A stretch of 64,000 bases of DNA from Stenotrophomonas maltophilia (GCF_025642255.1 NZ_CP106759.1:771501-835500), one strand, 5' to 3'. Counted from the stretch's first letter, positions 15,730 through 25,027 are shown. Translations and numbers: made by a program. Notes: generated from the letters alone by a model not told the origin.

Positions 15730-16272
15730 ATGACTTCCCGTCTCGAAAAGTTCTACAAGGACGAAGTGGTGCCGGCGCTGATGAAGCAGTTCGGCTACAC
15801 CAATCCGATGGAAGTGCCGAAGCTCGTCAAGGTCACCCTGAACATGGGTGTCGGCGAAGCGGCCACCAACAAGAAGATCCTGGAAAACGCCGTCGGCGAC
15901 ATGACCAAGATTTCCGGCCAGAAGCCGGTTGTCACCAAGTCGCGTATTTCGGTTGCGTCGTTCAAGATCCGTGATGGTTGGCCGATCGGCTGCAAGACCA
16001 CGCTGCGTCGCCACAAGATGTACGAGTTCCTGGATCGCCTGATCAACATCTCGCTGCCGCGCGTGCGCGACTTCCGTGGTGTCTCCGGTCGTTCCTTCGA
16101 CGGTCGCGGCAACTTCAACATGGGTGTGAAGGAACAGATCATCTTCCCGGAAATCGACTTCGACGCTGTCGACGCGATCCGCGGTATGGATATCGCCATC
16201 ACCACCACTGCGAAGACCGACGCGGAAGCGAAGGCGCTGCTGGCAGCGTTCAAGTTCCCGTTCCGTAACTGA
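15730..16272 (+). CDS. rplE: 50S ribosomal protein L5
   Basis: L5 binds 5S rRNA and contacts P-site tRNA. The 180-residue product contains the conserved [12 protein letters not shown] and [19 protein letters not shown] segments. The start is preceded by GAGGAATGAGAAG. In E. coli the S8 repressor site lies at the start of this gene; I did not identify an equivalent fold here. Confidence 0.98.
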   Translation: MTSRLEKFYKDEVVPALMKQFGYTNPMEVPKLVKVTLNMGVGEAATNKKILENAVGDMTKISGQKPVVTKSRISVASFKIRDGWPIGCKTTLRRHKMYEFLDRLINISLPRVRDFRGVSGRSFDGRGNFNMGVKEQIIFPEIDFDAVDAIRGMDIAITTTAKTDAEAKALLAAFKFPFRN

Positions 16273-16290
16273 TCCGTCGAGGAAACCGAA

Positions 16291-16596
16291 ATGGCAAAGA
16301 CCTCCATGGTCAACCGCGACATCAAGCGGGAAAAGCTGGCCAAGAAGTACGCTGAGAAGCGTGCTGCTCTGAAGAAGATCGTGTCCTCGGTGGACGCGAG
16401 CTACGACGAGAAGATCGAAGCTGCTGCCAAGCTGGCCAAGCTGCCGCGCGATTCGTCGCCGAGCCGCCAGCGCAACCGCTGCGAACTGTCCGGCCGTCCG
16501 CGTGGCGTCTACAGCAAGTTCGGCCTGGGCCGCAACAAGCTGCGTGAAGCCACCATGCGTGGCGACGTCCCGGGTCTGCGCAAGGCCAGCTGGTAA
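16291..16596 (+). CDS. rpsN: 30S ribosomal protein S14
   Basis: S14 is a 30S head protein. The 101-residue form lacks paired CxxC motifs, so it is the zinc-free type. The conserved [17 protein letters not shown] segment is present. Unlike in E. coli, it is separated from rpsH by 258 bp containing several strong hairpins and a possible new transcription start. Confidence 0.98.
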   Translation: MAKTSMVNRDIKREKLAKKYAEKRAALKKIVSSVDASYDEKIEAAAKLAKLPRDSSPSRQRNRCELSGRPRGVYSKFGLGRNKLREATMRGDVPGLRKASW

Positions 16597-16650
16597 TCCC
16601 AGCCGGTCCTGCGATCAGGCGCCCCCCCCGGGGGTTCCTGAACCGGGGAG

Positions 16651-16672
16651 GGGAGGCATTCAGCCTCCCTTT
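16651..16672 (+). terminator. Terminator-like hairpin after rpsN
   Basis: GGGAGGC (16651-16657) pairs with GCCTCCC (16663-16669) around ATTCA and is followed by TTT. A further C/G-rich inverted repeat (a C8-G5 run and CCGGGG) precedes it at 16622-16648. Confidence 0.55.
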
Positions 16673-16685
16673 CGCAAAAAACCCG

Positions 16686-16713
16686 AAGAGCCCGACGCAA
16701 GTCGGGCTCTTTT
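16686..16713 (+). terminator. Strong intrinsic terminator inside the spc operon
   Basis: Perfect 11-bp stem AAGAGCCCGAC / GTCGGGCTCTT with a GCAA tetraloop, followed by more T residues. It lies between rpsN and rpsH, where E. coli has no terminator. A TATACT box (16718-16723) that could serve as a -10 follows immediately, but no good -35 is visible. Confidence 0.75.
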
Positions 16714-16758
16714 GGCGTATACTCCCGCGTCTTGCCCTGTGCAGACGGGGTTGTAGGG

Positions 16759-16795
16759 CGGGCCACAGGTCCGCTGCATCAAGGGACCTGGCCCG
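16759..16795 (+). promoter_or_regulatory. Long hairpin in the rpsH leader
   Basis: CGGGCC-AC-AGGTCC (16759-16772) pairs with GGACCTGGCCCG (16784-16795), giving 12 base pairs with a two-base bulge and an 11-nt loop. It sits about 60 nt before rpsH, between a strong terminator and the next gene, so it may be the leader of a separate rpsH-secY transcript. Confidence 0.5.
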
Positions 16796-16854
16796 TTTCC
16801 AGGAGACAACAGATTTTCGCGAAAGCGGATATCGGTGCACTCAAAGGTACTCAT

Positions 16855-17253
16855 ATGAGCATGACTGATCCCATCGCCGACCTGCTGGTCCGCATCAAGA
16901 ATGCGGCCGCGGTTGGCAAGCAGACGGTGAAAGCCCCGTCGTCCAAGATCAAGGTTGCGATCGCCCAGGTCCTGAAGGACGAGGGTTACATCACCGACCT
17001 GCGCGTTACCCAGCTGGAGAACAACAAGGCCGAGCTGGAAATCGTGCTGAAGTATTTCGAAGGCAAGCCGGTCATCGCGACCCTGAAGCGCTTCTCGCGT
17101 TCGGGTCTGCGCCAGTACCGCGGCAAGAGCGAGCTGCCGAAGGTCATGAACGGCCTGGGCATCTCCATCATTTCCACCTCCAAGGGCATCATGACTGATG
17201 CGCAGGCGCGCCAGCTGGGCGTCGGCGGCGAAGTCCTGTGCTTCGTGGCCTAA
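16855..17253 (+). CDS. rpsH: 30S ribosomal protein S8
   Basis: S8 binds the central domain of 16S rRNA and is the known autogenous repressor of the spc operon in E. coli. The frame is open far upstream, but the ATG at 16855 gives [17 protein letters not shown], the normal family start, and 132 residues. The C-terminal STSKGIMTD and GGEVLCFVA segments are conserved. Its isolated position behind terminators and a long hairpin leader is unusual. Confidence 0.98.
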   Translation: MSMTDPIADLLVRIKNAAAVGKQTVKAPSSKIKVAIAQVLKDEGYITDLRVTQLENNKAELEIVLKYFEGKPVIATLKRFSRSGLRQYRGKSELPKVMNGLGISIISTSKGIMTDAQARQLGVGGEVLCFVA

Positions 17254-17271
17254 GGCGAAAGGAGTAGAACT

Positions 17272-17796
17272 ATGTCCCGCGTAGCCAAGAAGCCGATCGA
17301 CCTGGGTAAGGTTGAACTGAACGTCCAGTCGGAAAGCGTCACCGCCAAGGGCCCGAAGGGCACCCTGTCGCTGGCCAAGCCGGCCGGTATTGCCATCAAC
17401 GTCGACAACGGCGTTGCCACCCTGAGCACCGAGAACGTCGAACTGGTCGCACTGACCGGTACCGTGCGTGCGATCCTGGCCAACATGGTCAAGGGCGTGT
17501 CCGAAGGCTTCGAGCGCAAGCTGGAGCTGGTCGGCGTGGGTTACCGCGCTGCCATGCAGGGCAAGGACCTGAGCCTGTCGCTGGGCTTCTCGCACCCGGT
17601 CGTGTTCGTGGCGCCGGAAGGCATCACGCTGTCCACCCCGACCCAGACCGAGATCCTGGTCCAGGGCGCGGACAAGCAGGCCGTCGGTGAAGTTGCCGCC
17701 AAGATCCGTGCGTTCCGCAAGCCGGAGCCGTACAAGGGCAAGGGCGTGAAGTACTCCGACGAAGTCATCATCCGTAAGGAAGCCAAGAAGGCCTAA
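17272..17796 (+). CDS. rplF: 50S ribosomal protein L6
   Basis: L6 lies near the sarcin-ricin loop and the factor-binding site. The 174-residue product begins [15 protein letters not shown] and ends with the conserved [19 protein letters not shown]. It is preceded by AAAGGAG and followed by rplR after 31 bp. Confidence 0.98.
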   Translation: MSRVAKKPIDLGKVELNVQSESVTAKGPKGTLSLAKPAGIAINVDNGVATLSTENVELVALTGTVRAILANMVKGVSEGFERKLELVGVGYRAAMQGKDLSLSLGFSHPVVFVAPEGITLSTPTQTEILVQGADKQAVGEVAAKIRAFRKPEPYKGKGVKYSDEVIIRKEAKKA

Positions 17797-17827
17797 TAGG
17801 CGCTTCCGCTTTCATAGGAAAAACATC

Positions 17828-18181
17828 ATGAACAAGAACATCGCCCGCCTGCGTCGCGCCAAGTCGACCCGCGCCCACATCCGTGAGCTCGGCGTCGCCC
17901 GCCTGTCGGTGCTGCGCACCGGCCAGCACCTGTATGCCCAGGTCTTCACCGCCGACGGTTCCAAGGTGCTGGCTGCCGCCAACACCACCCAGACCGACGT
18001 CAAGGAAGGCCTGAAGAGCGGCAAGAATGTCGATGCCGCCGCCAAGGTTGGCCGCATCGTCGCTGAGCGTGCCAAGGCCGCCGGCGTCGAGAAGGTTGCC
18101 TTCGATCGTTCGGGTTACCGTTACCACGGCCGTATCAAGGCCCTGGCAGAGGCTGCCCGCGAAGCCGGCCTGCAGTTCTAA
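17828..18181 (+). CDS. rplR: 50S ribosomal protein L18
   Basis: L18 binds 5S rRNA. The 117-residue product begins [21 protein letters not shown] and ends with [27 protein letters not shown], typical of the family. A perfect 9-bp hairpin and a 160-bp gap separate it from rpsE, another break in the spc operon. Confidence 0.98.
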   Translation: MNKNIARLRRAKSTRAHIRELGVARLSVLRTGQHLYAQVFTADGSKVLAAANTTQTDVKEGLKSGKNVDAAAKVGRIVAERAKAAGVEKVAFDRSGYRYHGRIKALAEAAREAGLQF

Positions 18182-18191
18182 GGGATCGGGG

Positions 18192-18214
18192 CAGGGGGCC
18201 GATGGCCCCCTGTT
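18192..18214 (+). terminator. Hairpin between rplR and rpsE
   Basis: CAGGGGGCC (18192-18200) and GGCCCCCTG (18204-18212) form a perfect 9-bp stem with a three-base loop, followed by only two T residues. It starts 10 bases after the rplR stop. It may attenuate or mark mRNA processing inside the spc operon. Confidence 0.5.
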
Positions 18215-18341
18215 CGCCTGCTCGCCAGCCTGAGCGAGGCTGGACGGCGCCATTCTTCTGTAGTGGCCCACCGGAACGACGCGTCATTCCACAACCATAA
18301 GCGGCCCTGAGCCGTACATACCCAACAACCAAGGAATCAAC

Positions 18342-18884
18342 ATGGCAGAAGAGCGTCAGCAGCGGGGTCGCGATCGCGACCGTAACCGCGAAGAGAAGAT
18401 CGACGACGGCATGATCGAAAAGCTGGTCGCGGTCAACCGCGTCAGCAAGACCGTCAAGGGTGGTCGCCAGTTCACCTTCACCGCCCTGACCGTGGTCGGC
18501 GACGGCGAAGGCAAGGTCGGTTTCGGTTATGGCAAGGCCCGCGAAGTGCCGGTCGCCATCCAGAAGTCGATGGAACAGGCCCGCAAGAACCTGGTCAGCG
18601 TTGACCTGAACAACGGCACCCTGTGGCACACCATCAAGGATGGTCATGGCGCAGCCCGCGTGTTCATGCAGCCGGCTTCGGAAGGTACCGGCGTCATCGC
18701 CGGTGGTGCCATGCGCGCCGTCCTGGAAGCGGTTGGCGTGAAGAACGTGCTGGCCAAGGCCACCGGTTCGCGCAACCCGATCAACCTGGTGCGTGCCACC
18801 GTGAAGGGCCTGTCTGCAGCGCAGTCGCCGGCCCGCATCGCGGCCAAGCGCGGCAAGAAGGTGGAGGAACTCAACCATGGCTAA
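18342..18884 (+). CDS. rpsE: 30S ribosomal protein S5
   Basis: S5 contributes to decoding fidelity and the mRNA entry channel. The 180-residue product has a charged N-terminal extension ([14 protein letters not shown]) before the conserved core with [15 protein letters not shown] and [19 protein letters not shown]. The end overlaps the rpmD start by 8 bp. It follows a 160-bp gap with a hairpin. Confidence 0.98.
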
Positions 18885-19068
18885 TGAGTCCAACAAGACT
18901 GTGAAGGTGCGCCTGGTGCGCGGCCTGCGTGGTGCTCAGTCGCGTCACCGCCTGTCGGTGCGTGCCCTGGGTCTGAACAAGCTCAACGATGTGCGTGAAC
19001 TGAAGGACAGCCCGCAGGTTCGCGGCCTGATCAATACCGTTCACTACCTCGTCAAGGTTGAGGAGTAA
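18877..19068 (+). CDS. rpmD: 50S ribosomal protein L30
   Basis: L30 is a small bacterial 50S protein. The 63-residue product begins [19 protein letters not shown] and contains [21 protein letters not shown]. Its ATG lies inside the end of rpsE, overlapping by 8 bp, so translation is probably coupled; GGAGGAA in the rpsE tail is the ribosome-binding site. Confidence 0.97.
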
Positions 19069-19074
19069 TCGATC

Positions 19075-19518
19075 ATGACTCTGCGTCTCAATGAACTGAG
19101 CCCGGCACCGGGCGCCCGTACCGAGCGCACCCGCGTCGGTCGCGGTATCGGCTCGGGCCTGGGCAAGACTGCCGGCCGCGGCCACAAGGGTTCGTTCGCC
19201 CGCAAGGGTGGCGGCAAGATCAAGGCCGGCTTCGAAGGCGGCCAGACCCCCATGCAGCGTCGTCTGCCGAAGATCGGCTTCCGTTCGCCGATCGCCAAGG
19301 ACACCGCTGAAGTGCTGCTGTACCAGCTGGACAAGCTGCCGGCCGGCGAGATCGACTTCGCCGCCCTGCGTGCCGCCAAGCTGGTCCCGAGCACTGCCAA
19401 GAAGGCCAAGGTCGTCGTCAAGGGCGAAGTGACCAAGGCGTTCACCCTGAAGGGTGTTGCTGCCACGGCCGGTGCCAAGGCTGCGATCGAAGCTGCCGGC
19501 GGCAGCGTAACGGAGTAA
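19075..19518 (+). CDS. rplO: 50S ribosomal protein L15
   Basis: L15 is a late-assembly 50S protein. The 147-residue product begins [20 protein letters not shown], with the Gly-rich [18 protein letters not shown] loop and the [15 protein letters not shown] segment. It lies 6 bp after rpmD and 7 bp before secY. Confidence 0.98.
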   Translation: MTLRLNELSPAPGARTERTRVGRGIGSGLGKTAGRGHKGSFARKGGGKIKAGFEGGQTPMQRRLPKIGFRSPIAKDTAEVLLYQLDKLPAGEIDFAALRAAKLVPSTAKKAKVVVKGEVTKAFTLKGVAATAGAKAAIEAAGGSVTE

Positions 19519-19525
19519 GAAAATC

Positions 19526-20893
19526 ATGGCGCAAGCTGGCATCGGTAACCTCGCGGGCGGAATGGGCAAGTTCACTGAACTTCGCCAACGTTTGCTGTTC
19601 GTCGTCGGGGCTTTGATCGTCTATCGCATCGGCTGCTACGTGCCGGTGCCGGGCGTCAATCCCGATGCCATGCTTGCCATGATGCAACAGCAGGGCGGCG
19701 GCATCGTGGACATGTTCAACATGTTCTCGGGCGGCGCCCTGCACCGTTTCAGCATCTTCGCGCTGAACGTGATGCCGTACATCTCGGCATCGATCGTGAT
19801 GCAGCTGGCCGTGCACATCTTCCCCGCCCTGAAGGCGATGCAGAAGGAAGGTGAGTCCGGTCGCCGCAAGATCACCCAGTATTCGCGCATCGGCGCCGTG
19901 CTGCTGGCAGTGGTGCAGGGCGGTTCGATCGCTCTGGCCCTGCAGGGCCAGGTCTCGCCGTCGGGCGCTCCGGTCGTGTACGCGCCGGGCATGGGCTTCG
20001 TGCTCACCGCCGTGGTCGCGCTGACCGCCGGCACCATGTTCCTGATGTGGGTCGGTGAGCAGGTCACCGAGCGCGGCATCGGCAACGGCGTGTCGCTGAT
20101 CATCTTCGCCGGTATCGTGGCGGGCCTGCCGGGCGCGGTCATCCATACCTTCGATGCCTACCGCGACGGCAACATCCAGTTCATCCAGCTGCTGCTGATC
20201 GCCATCGTCGTTCTCGCCTTCACCTTCTTCGTGGTGTTCGTCGAGCGCGGCCAGCGCCGGATCACGGTCAATTACGCGCGCCGCCAGGGCGGTCGCAATG
20301 CGTACATGAACCAGACCTCGTTCCTGCCGCTGAAGCTCAACATGGCCGGCGTCATCCCGGCGATCTTCGCCTCAAGCCTGCTGGCCTTCCCGGCCACCCT
20401 GGCCATGTGGTCCGGCCAGGCGGCCAACCAGAGCAGCTTCGGCCAGGTCCTGCAGAAGGTCGCCAACGCGCTGGGTCCCGGCGAGCCGCTGCACATGATC
20501 GTGTTCGCTGCGCTGATCACCGGTTTCGCGTTCTTCTATACCGCGCTGGTGTTCAACTCGCAGGAAACCGCCGACAACCTGAAGAAGTCGGGCGCGCTGA
20601 TTCCGGGCATCCGTCCGGGTAAGGCCACTGCCGATTACATCGACGGCGTGCTGACCCGCCTGACCGCAGCCGGCTCGGCCTACCTGGTGATCGTCTGCCT
20701 GCTGCCGGAACTGATGCGCACGCAGCTGAACGCCTCGTTCTACTTTGGCGGTACCTCACTGCTGATCGTGGTGGTGGTGGTGATGGACTTCATCGCCCAG
20801 GTGCAGGCGCACCTGATGTCCCACCAGTACGAGAGCCTGCTGAAGAAGGCCAACCTGAAGGGTGGCAACCGCGGCGGTTTTGCCCGCGGCTGA
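19526..20893 (+). CDS. secY: Preprotein translocase subunit SecY
   Basis: SecY forms the channel of the Sec translocon in the inner membrane. The protein has 455 residues with ten predicted hydrophobic segments. Family signatures include [13 protein letters not shown] near the N-terminus, [14 protein letters not shown] around the second helix, and the cytoplasmic [19 protein letters not shown] loop. It ends the spc operon. No rpmJ-like frame follows, unlike in E. coli. Confidence 0.98.
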   Translation: MAQAGIGNLAGGMGKFTELRQRLLFVVGALIVYRIGCYVPVPGVNPDAMLAMMQQQGGGIVDMFNMFSGGALHRFSIFALNVMPYISASIVMQLAVHIFPALKAMQKEGESGRRKITQYSRIGAVLLAVVQGGSIALALQGQVSPSGAPVVYAPGMGFVLTAVVALTAGTMFLMWVGEQVTERGIGNGVSLIIFAGIVAGLPGAVIHTFDAYRDGNIQFIQLLLIAIVVLAFTFFVVFVERGQRRITVNYARRQGGRNAYMNQTSFLPLKLNMAGVIPAIFASSLLAFPATLAMWSGQAANQSSFGQVLQKVANALGPGEPLHMIVFAALITGFAFFYTALVFNSQETADNLKKSGALIPGIRPGKATADYIDGVLTRLTAAGSAYLVIVCLLPELMRTQLNASFYFGGTSLLIVVVVVMDFIAQVQAHLMSHQYESLLKKANLKGGNRGGFARG

Positions 20894-20908
20894 TTCGCCT
20901 GTTATACT
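20880..20908 (+). promoter_or_regulatory. Putative promoter of the alpha operon
   Basis: TTGCCC (20880-20885), an exact 17-bp spacer, then TATACT (20903-20908). The -35 lies in the last codons of secY. Transcription would begin near 20915 and leave a leader of roughly 325 nt before rpsM. Confidence 0.6.
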
Positions 20909-21010
20909 TTCGTCTTCCTGACGTGATGGTCCCTCCGCTTCGCGGACTCCGGCCACACAAACGAAGGGCGGCCCCCGCAGCGGTTCCGGGTGGGGGTGTG
21001 ATGAGGTGGT

Positions 21011-21121
21011 CCCGCGCAGGAGTAGCGCGGGCGGCCCCGGGAGACCTCCCGGGATCAACCCCATCCGGCGCCGGAGCCTGGGCACACTCCCCAGGCCGGG
21101 TTCATGAAACCTCTGGTTTCA
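21011..21121 (+). promoter_or_regulatory. Cluster of four hairpins in the rpsM leader
   Basis: The 347-bp secY-rpsM gap has no gene but is rich in inverted repeats. CCCGCGC/GCGCGGG spans 21011-21031, CCCGGGA/TCCCGGG 21036-21053, GCCTGGG/CCCAGGC 21076-21096, and TGAAACC/GGTTTCA 21105-21121. In E. coli the alpha leader folds into a pseudoknot bound by S4. Whether this longer leader has that role is not shown by the sequence alone. Confidence 0.5.
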
Positions 21122-21240
21122 CGGGCTTCCATGTAAACCGGAACCTTGTTAGTATCGCTAGTTCACTTTTTTGATCCATCCTGCCGGATTGGCGTGCCCG
21201 AGGCGCGCTGTCGGCCATCACTCAGCTGGAGAACCGCGTC

Positions 21241-21597
21241 ATGGCGCGTATTGCAGGCGTCAACCTGCCAGCCCAGAAGCATGTCTGGGTCGGGTTGCAA
21301 AGCATTTACGGCATCGGCCGTACCCGTTCGAAGAAGGTCTGCGAAGTCGCAGGCGTCGCTTCGACCACCAAGATCCGCGATCTGTCGGAGCCGGAAATCG
21401 AGCGCCTGCGCGCCGAAGTCGGCAAGTACATCGTGGAAGGCGATCTGCGCCGTGAGATCGGCATCGCGATCAAGCGCCTGATGGACCTGGGCTGCTACCG
21501 CGGCCTGCGTCACCGTCGTGGCCTCCCGCTGCGTGGCCAGCGCACCCGTACCAACGCCCGCACCCGCAAGGGTCCGCGCAAGGCGATCAAGAAGTAA
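21241..21597 (+). CDS. rpsM: 30S ribosomal protein S13
   Basis: S13 sits in the 30S head and bridges to the 50S subunit. The 118-residue product begins [20 protein letters not shown]. The C-terminal [20 protein letters not shown] segment contacts tRNA. It is the first gene of the alpha operon, preceded by TGGAGAA and by an unusually long structured leader. Confidence 0.98.
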   Translation: MARIAGVNLPAQKHVWVGLQSIYGIGRTRSKKVCEVAGVASTTKIRDLSEPEIERLRAEVGKYIVEGDLRREIGIAIKRLMDLGCYRGLRHRRGLPLRGQRTRTNARTRKGPRKAIKK

Positions 21598-21608
21598 GGG
21601 ACTGAGAA

Positions 21609-21998
21609 ATGGCTAAGCCCGCTGCTAAGACCAAGAAGAAGATCAAGCGCGTCGTCACTGACGGCGTTGCCCACGTCCACGCTTCGTTCAACAACACCAT
21701 CGTCACCATCACCGACCGCCAGGGCAATGCTCTGTCGTGGGCGACCTCCGGTGGCGCTGGCTTCCGCGGTTCGCGCAAGTCGACCCCGTTCGCTGCCCAG
21801 GTGGCTGCCGAGAAGGCCGGTCGTGCTGCGCTGGACTACGGCGTGAAGTCGCTGGAAGTCCGCATCAAGGGCCCGGGTCCGGGCCGTGAGTCGGCCGTGC
21901 GTTCGTTGAACAACGTCGGCTACAAGATCACCAACATCATCGACGTGACGCCCATCCCGCACAACGGGTGCCGTCCGCCGAAGAAGCGTCGCGTCTAA
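21609..21998 (+). CDS. rpsK: 30S ribosomal protein S11
   Basis: S11 forms part of the 30S platform near the E site. The 129-residue product contains the conserved [20 protein letters not shown] and [19 protein letters not shown] segments. It lies 11 bp after rpsM in the alpha operon. Confidence 0.98.
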   Translation: MAKPAAKTKKKIKRVVTDGVAHVHASFNNTIVTITDRQGNALSWATSGGAGFRGSRKSTPFAAQVAAEKAGRAALDYGVKSLEVRIKGPGPGRESAVRSLNNVGYKITNIIDVTPIPHNGCRPPKKRRV

Positions 21999-22013
21999 AG
22001 GGAGCGATAAGAA

Positions 22014-22643
22014 ATGGCTCGTTATATCGGTCCTACCTGTAAGCTCGCCCGCCGCGAAGGCGCCGACCTGTCCCTGAAGAGCCCGGCGCGTGCGCTGGAC
22101 TCCAAGTGCAAGCTGGAGCAGAAGCCCGGCCAGCATGGCGCCACTGCCCGCAAGGGCAAGCTGTCCGACTACGCCACCCAGCTGCGTGAAAAGCAGAAGG
22201 TCAAGCGTATCTACGGCCTGCTGGAGCGTCAGTTCCGCAACTACTACAAGAAGGCCTCGACCAAGAAGGGCAACACCGGCGAGAACCTGCTGCAGCTGCT
22301 GGAAACCCGCCTGGACAACGTCGTCTACCGCATGGGCTTCGCCGTGACCCGTCCGGCTGCCCGCCAGCTGGTGTCGCACCGCGGCGTCACCGTGAATGGC
22401 AAGTCGGTCAACCTGGCTTCGTACCAGGTCAAGGCTGGCGATGCCATCGCGCTGTCCGAGAAGGCTGCCAAGCAGCTGCGCGTCCAGGAAGCCCTGACCG
22501 TCGCCGCACAGCATGACCTGAGCCCGTCGTGGGTTGAAGTGGATTCCGGCAAGTTCACCGGCATCTTCAAGGCGGTTCCGGATCGTTCGGATCTGCCTGC
22601 GGACATCAACGAAGCGCTGATCGTCGAGCTGTATTCGAAGTAA
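22014..22643 (+). CDS. rpsD: 30S ribosomal protein S4
   Basis: S4 initiates 30S assembly and is the autogenous repressor of the alpha operon in E. coli. The 209-residue product begins [19 protein letters not shown]. It carries the S4 RNA-binding domain around [20 protein letters not shown]. It is slightly longer than the 206 residues of E. coli. A short hairpin separates it from rpoA. Confidence 0.98.
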   Translation: MARYIGPTCKLARREGADLSLKSPARALDSKCKLEQKPGQHGATARKGKLSDYATQLREKQKVKRIYGLLERQFRNYYKKASTKKGNTGENLLQLLETRLDNVVYRMGFAVTRPAARQLVSHRGVTVNGKSVNLASYQVKAGDAIALSEKAAKQLRVQEALTVAAQHDLSPSWVEVDSGKFTGIFKAVPDRSDLPADINEALIVELYSK

Positions 22644-22657
22644 TTCACATTGGAGAG

Positions 22658-22679
22658 CCCCCGGCGACGGCCGGGGGTT
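22658..22679 (+). promoter_or_regulatory. Hairpin between rpsD and rpoA
   Basis: CCCCCGGC (22658-22665) and GCCGGGGG (22670-22677) form an 8-bp GC stem with a GACG loop and only two T residues after it, inside the 55-bp rpsD-rpoA gap. It could tune the amount of rpoA message relative to the ribosomal genes. Confidence 0.45.
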
Positions 22680-22698
22680 CACTAGGAGAACCCGCAAC

Positions 22699-23697
22699 AT
22701 GACGGTTACCGCCAACCAGGTTCTGCGTCCTCGCGGTCCGCAGATCGAACGCCTTACCGACACCCGTGCAAAGGTCGTTATCGAACCTTTGGAGCGGGGT
22801 TACGGGCATACGCTGGGCAACGCCCTGCGTCGCGTGCTGCTGTCGTCCATCCCGGGCTTCGCCATCACGGAAGTCGAAATCGACGGCGTGTTGCATGAGT
22901 ACACCACGGTCGAAGGTCTGCAGGAGGACGTGCTCGAAGTCCTGCTGAACCTGAAGGACGTGGCCATCCGTATGCACTCCGGCGACAGCGCCACCCTGTC
23001 CCTGTCCAAGCAGGGCCCGGGCGTTGTCACCGCTGCCGATATCAAGGTCGACCACAATGTGGAGATCCTGAACGGCGACCATGTGATCTGCCACCTGACC
23101 AAGGATACGGCAGTGAACATGCGTCTGAAGATCGAGCGTGGTTTCGGCTACCAGCCGGCTGCTGCGCGTCGTCGTCCGGACGAAGAAACCCGTGCCATCG
23201 GCCGCCTGGTCCTGGATGCCTCGTTCTCGCCGGTCCGCCGCGTCGCCTATGCCGTGGAAGCGGCCCGCGTCGAACAGCGTACCGACCTGGACAAGCTGGT
23301 CATCGATATCGAGACCAACGGCACCATCGATGCCGAGGAAGCCGTGCGCACCGCCGCCGACATCCTCAGCGATCAGCTGTCGGTGTTCGGTGACTTCACC
23401 CACCGCGACCGCGGTGCGGCCAAGCCGGCCAACAACGGCGTGGATCCGGTGCTGCTGCGCCCGATCGACGATCTGGAGCTGACCGTGCGTTCGGCCAACT
23501 GCCTGAAGGCTGAAAGCATCTACTACATCGGCGATCTGATCCAGAAGACCGAAGTGGAGCTGCTGAAGACCCCGAACCTGGGCAAGAAGTCGCTCACCGA
23601 GATCAAGGAAGTGCTGGCCCAGCGTGGCCTGTCGCTTGGCATGAAGCTGGAGAACTGGCCGCCGGCCGGCGTCGCCAGCCACGGCATGCTGGGCTGA
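22699..23697 (+). CDS. rpoA: RNA polymerase alpha subunit
   Basis: Alpha nucleates RNA polymerase assembly and contacts activators and UP elements. The 332-residue protein shows the N-terminal dimerisation domain with [20 protein letters not shown]. The C-terminal domain contains [20 protein letters not shown] and [21 protein letters not shown]. It is the fourth gene of the alpha operon and is followed by a strong hairpin before rplQ. Confidence 0.99.
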   Translation: MTVTANQVLRPRGPQIERLTDTRAKVVIEPLERGYGHTLGNALRRVLLSSIPGFAITEVEIDGVLHEYTTVEGLQEDVLEVLLNLKDVAIRMHSGDSATLSLSKQGPGVVTAADIKVDHNVEILNGDHVICHLTKDTAVNMRLKIERGFGYQPAAARRRPDEETRAIGRLVLDASFSPVRRVAYAVEAARVEQRTDLDKLVIDIETNGTIDAEEAVRTAADILSDQLSVFGDFTHRDRGAAKPANNGVDPVLLRPIDDLELTVRSANCLKAESIYYIGDLIQKTEVELLKTPNLGKKSLTEIKEVLAQRGLSLGMKLENWPPAGVASHGMLG

Positions 23698-23717
23698 TAA
23701 AGCCTCCTGCTGTACCC

Positions 23718-23747
23718 GAAGGCTCCACCGTCAGCGGTGGAGCCTTC
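23718..23747 (+). terminator. Strong hairpin after rpoA
   Basis: A perfect 13-bp stem GAAGGCTCCACCG / CGGTGGAGCCTTC with a TCAG loop, 20 bases after the rpoA stop. There is no U-tract beyond the stem, so it may cause partial termination or protect the rpoA 3' end. The remaining 141 bp before rplQ show only a small CGAACC/GGTTCG repeat. Confidence 0.55.
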
Positions 23748-23888
23748 ACCGCAAGATGCCATGACGAACCGCAGGTTCGCGGGCAGGTCGTCCAGGACGG
23801 GCGGCCAGGACCATCCGCAGTCCGTGCAGCAACGCCAGGATGGCGACAACGATCCACACAGCCACATCATTAACCAAGGAACATCACC

Positions 23889-24272
23889 ATGCGTCACCAG
23901 AAGTCTGGCCGTAAGTTCAGCCGTACCAGCGCCCATCGCGAAGCGATGTTCAAGAACATGGCCGCCTCGCTGTTCAAGCACGAGCTGATCAAGACCACCC
24001 TGCCGAAGGCCAAGGAACTGCGCCGCGTCGCCGAGCCGCTGATCACCCTGGCCAAGGTCGATTCCGTTGCCAACCGCCGTCTGGCCTTTGCCCGCCTGCG
24101 TGACAACGAAGCCGTGGGCAACCTGTTCACCATCCTGGGCCCGCGCTACGCGAACCGTCCGGGTGGCTACCTGCGTCTGCTGAAGTGCGGCTTCCGCGCC
24201 GGCGACAATGCTCCGATGGCCTACGTCGAGCTGGTCGACCGTCCGGCCGTGGCCGAGGAAGTGGCCGAGTAA
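23889..24272 (+). CDS. rplQ: 50S ribosomal protein L17
   Basis: L17 lies near the tunnel exit. The 127-residue product begins [20 protein letters not shown], an invariant family start, preceded by AAGGAA. It closes the alpha operon and is followed by an intrinsic terminator. The 191-bp gap to rpoA is larger than in E. coli. Confidence 0.98.
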   Translation: MRHQKSGRKFSRTSAHREAMFKNMAASLFKHELIKTTLPKAKELRRVAEPLITLAKVDSVANRRLAFARLRDNEAVGNLFTILGPRYANRPGGYLRLLKCGFRAGDNAPMAYVELVDRPAVAEEVAE

Positions 24273-24298
24273 TCGGACCGCTCCAACGCGACACAGTG

Positions 24299-24323
24299 AA
24301 AGCCCGGCATCTGCCGGGCTTTT
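24299..24323 (+). terminator. Intrinsic terminator of the alpha operon
   Basis: AAAGCCCGGC (24299-24308) and GCCGGGCTTT (24313-24322) form a 10-bp stem with an ATCT loop and end in a T-run. It marks the end of the ribosomal gene cluster. Confidence 0.85.
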
Positions 24324-24331
24324 GCGTTCTG

Positions 24332-24396
24332 GTAGCGCCGGGCGATGCCCGGCGTTTACGTTTCCGCTGCACTCGCCGGGCATGGCCCGGCGCTAC
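24332..24396. repeat. SMAG-type REP pair (inverted dimer)
   Basis: The left unit, GTAGCGCCGGGCGATGCCCG..., spans 24332-24354. The right unit (24374-24396) is its inverted counterpart ending in CGGCGCTAC. GTAG-headed palindromes of this kind match the SMAG family described in S. maltophilia. The pair lies between the rplQ terminator and dsbB. Confidence 0.8.
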
Positions 24397-24503
24397 CTGC
24401 GAAGGGAAGTGGCCCGCACCGTTCCGACGAGCGTCACCGGCAGCGGTTCGAATGGCAGGCGCGGTCGGTTACGCTTGGCGCCTGATCCATTCGAGCATTC
24501 ACG

Positions 24504-25010
24504 ATGAATCCTCTGCGCTGGCCCTTCCGCGCCCAGTTCCTGCTGGGCTTCCTGATCTGCGTGGGCCTGCTGGGCTATGCGATTTTCCTGCAGCTGAAGA
24601 TGGGGCTGGAGCCGTGCCCGCTGTGCATCTTCCAGCGGCTGGCCTTTGCCGCGCTCGGCCTGCTGTTCCTGCTGGGCGCACTGCACGGCCCGTCGAACCG
24701 GCCGGGACGGGTGACGTACGGCATCCTTGCCTTCATTGCGGCAGCCGTCGGCGTCGGCATCGCCGCGCGCCATGTCTACGTGCAGATGCTGCCGCCGGAA
24801 ATGGGTGCCACCTGTGGTCCGCCGCTGAGCTTCCTGCGCGAGACCATGGGCCCGTTCGAGGTGTTCCGCACGGTGCTGACCGGTACCGGCAACTGCGGCA
24901 ACATCGACTGGACCTTCCTCGGACTGACCATGCCGATGTGGTCGGGCGTGTGGTTCGTGCTGCTGGGGCTGTGGGCACTGCTGGTGCCGCTGCGCAGGGT
25001 CAGGCGCTGA
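24504..25010 (+). CDS. dsbB: Disulfide bond formation protein DsbB
   Basis: DsbB is the inner-membrane quinone reductase that reoxidises periplasmic DsbA. The 168-residue protein has four predicted transmembrane helices. The first redox pair is Cys38/Cys41 in EPCPLC and the second is Cys104 and Cys131 in the long periplasmic loop, closely matching E. coli Cys41/44 and Cys104/130. It stands alone after the ribosomal cluster, flanked by a REP pair upstream and a hairpin shared with the convergent receptor gene downstream. Confidence 0.95.
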   Translation: MNPLRWPFRAQFLLGFLICVGLLGYAIFLQLKMGLEPCPLCIFQRLAFAALGLLFLLGALHGPSNRPGRVTYGILAFIAAAVGVGIAARHVYVQMLPPEMGATCGPPLSFLRETMGPFEVFRTVLTGTGNCGNIDWTFLGLTMPMWSGVWFVLLGLWALLVPLRRVRR

Positions 25011-25027
25011 GTAACTGACGCGCCCCA

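Noticed and set aside
16718..16723. Full promoter call at TATACT after the spc terminator
   Set aside because: The hexamer at the -35 distance (ACGCAA) lies inside the terminator stem and has no resemblance to the consensus, so only the -10 is noted.
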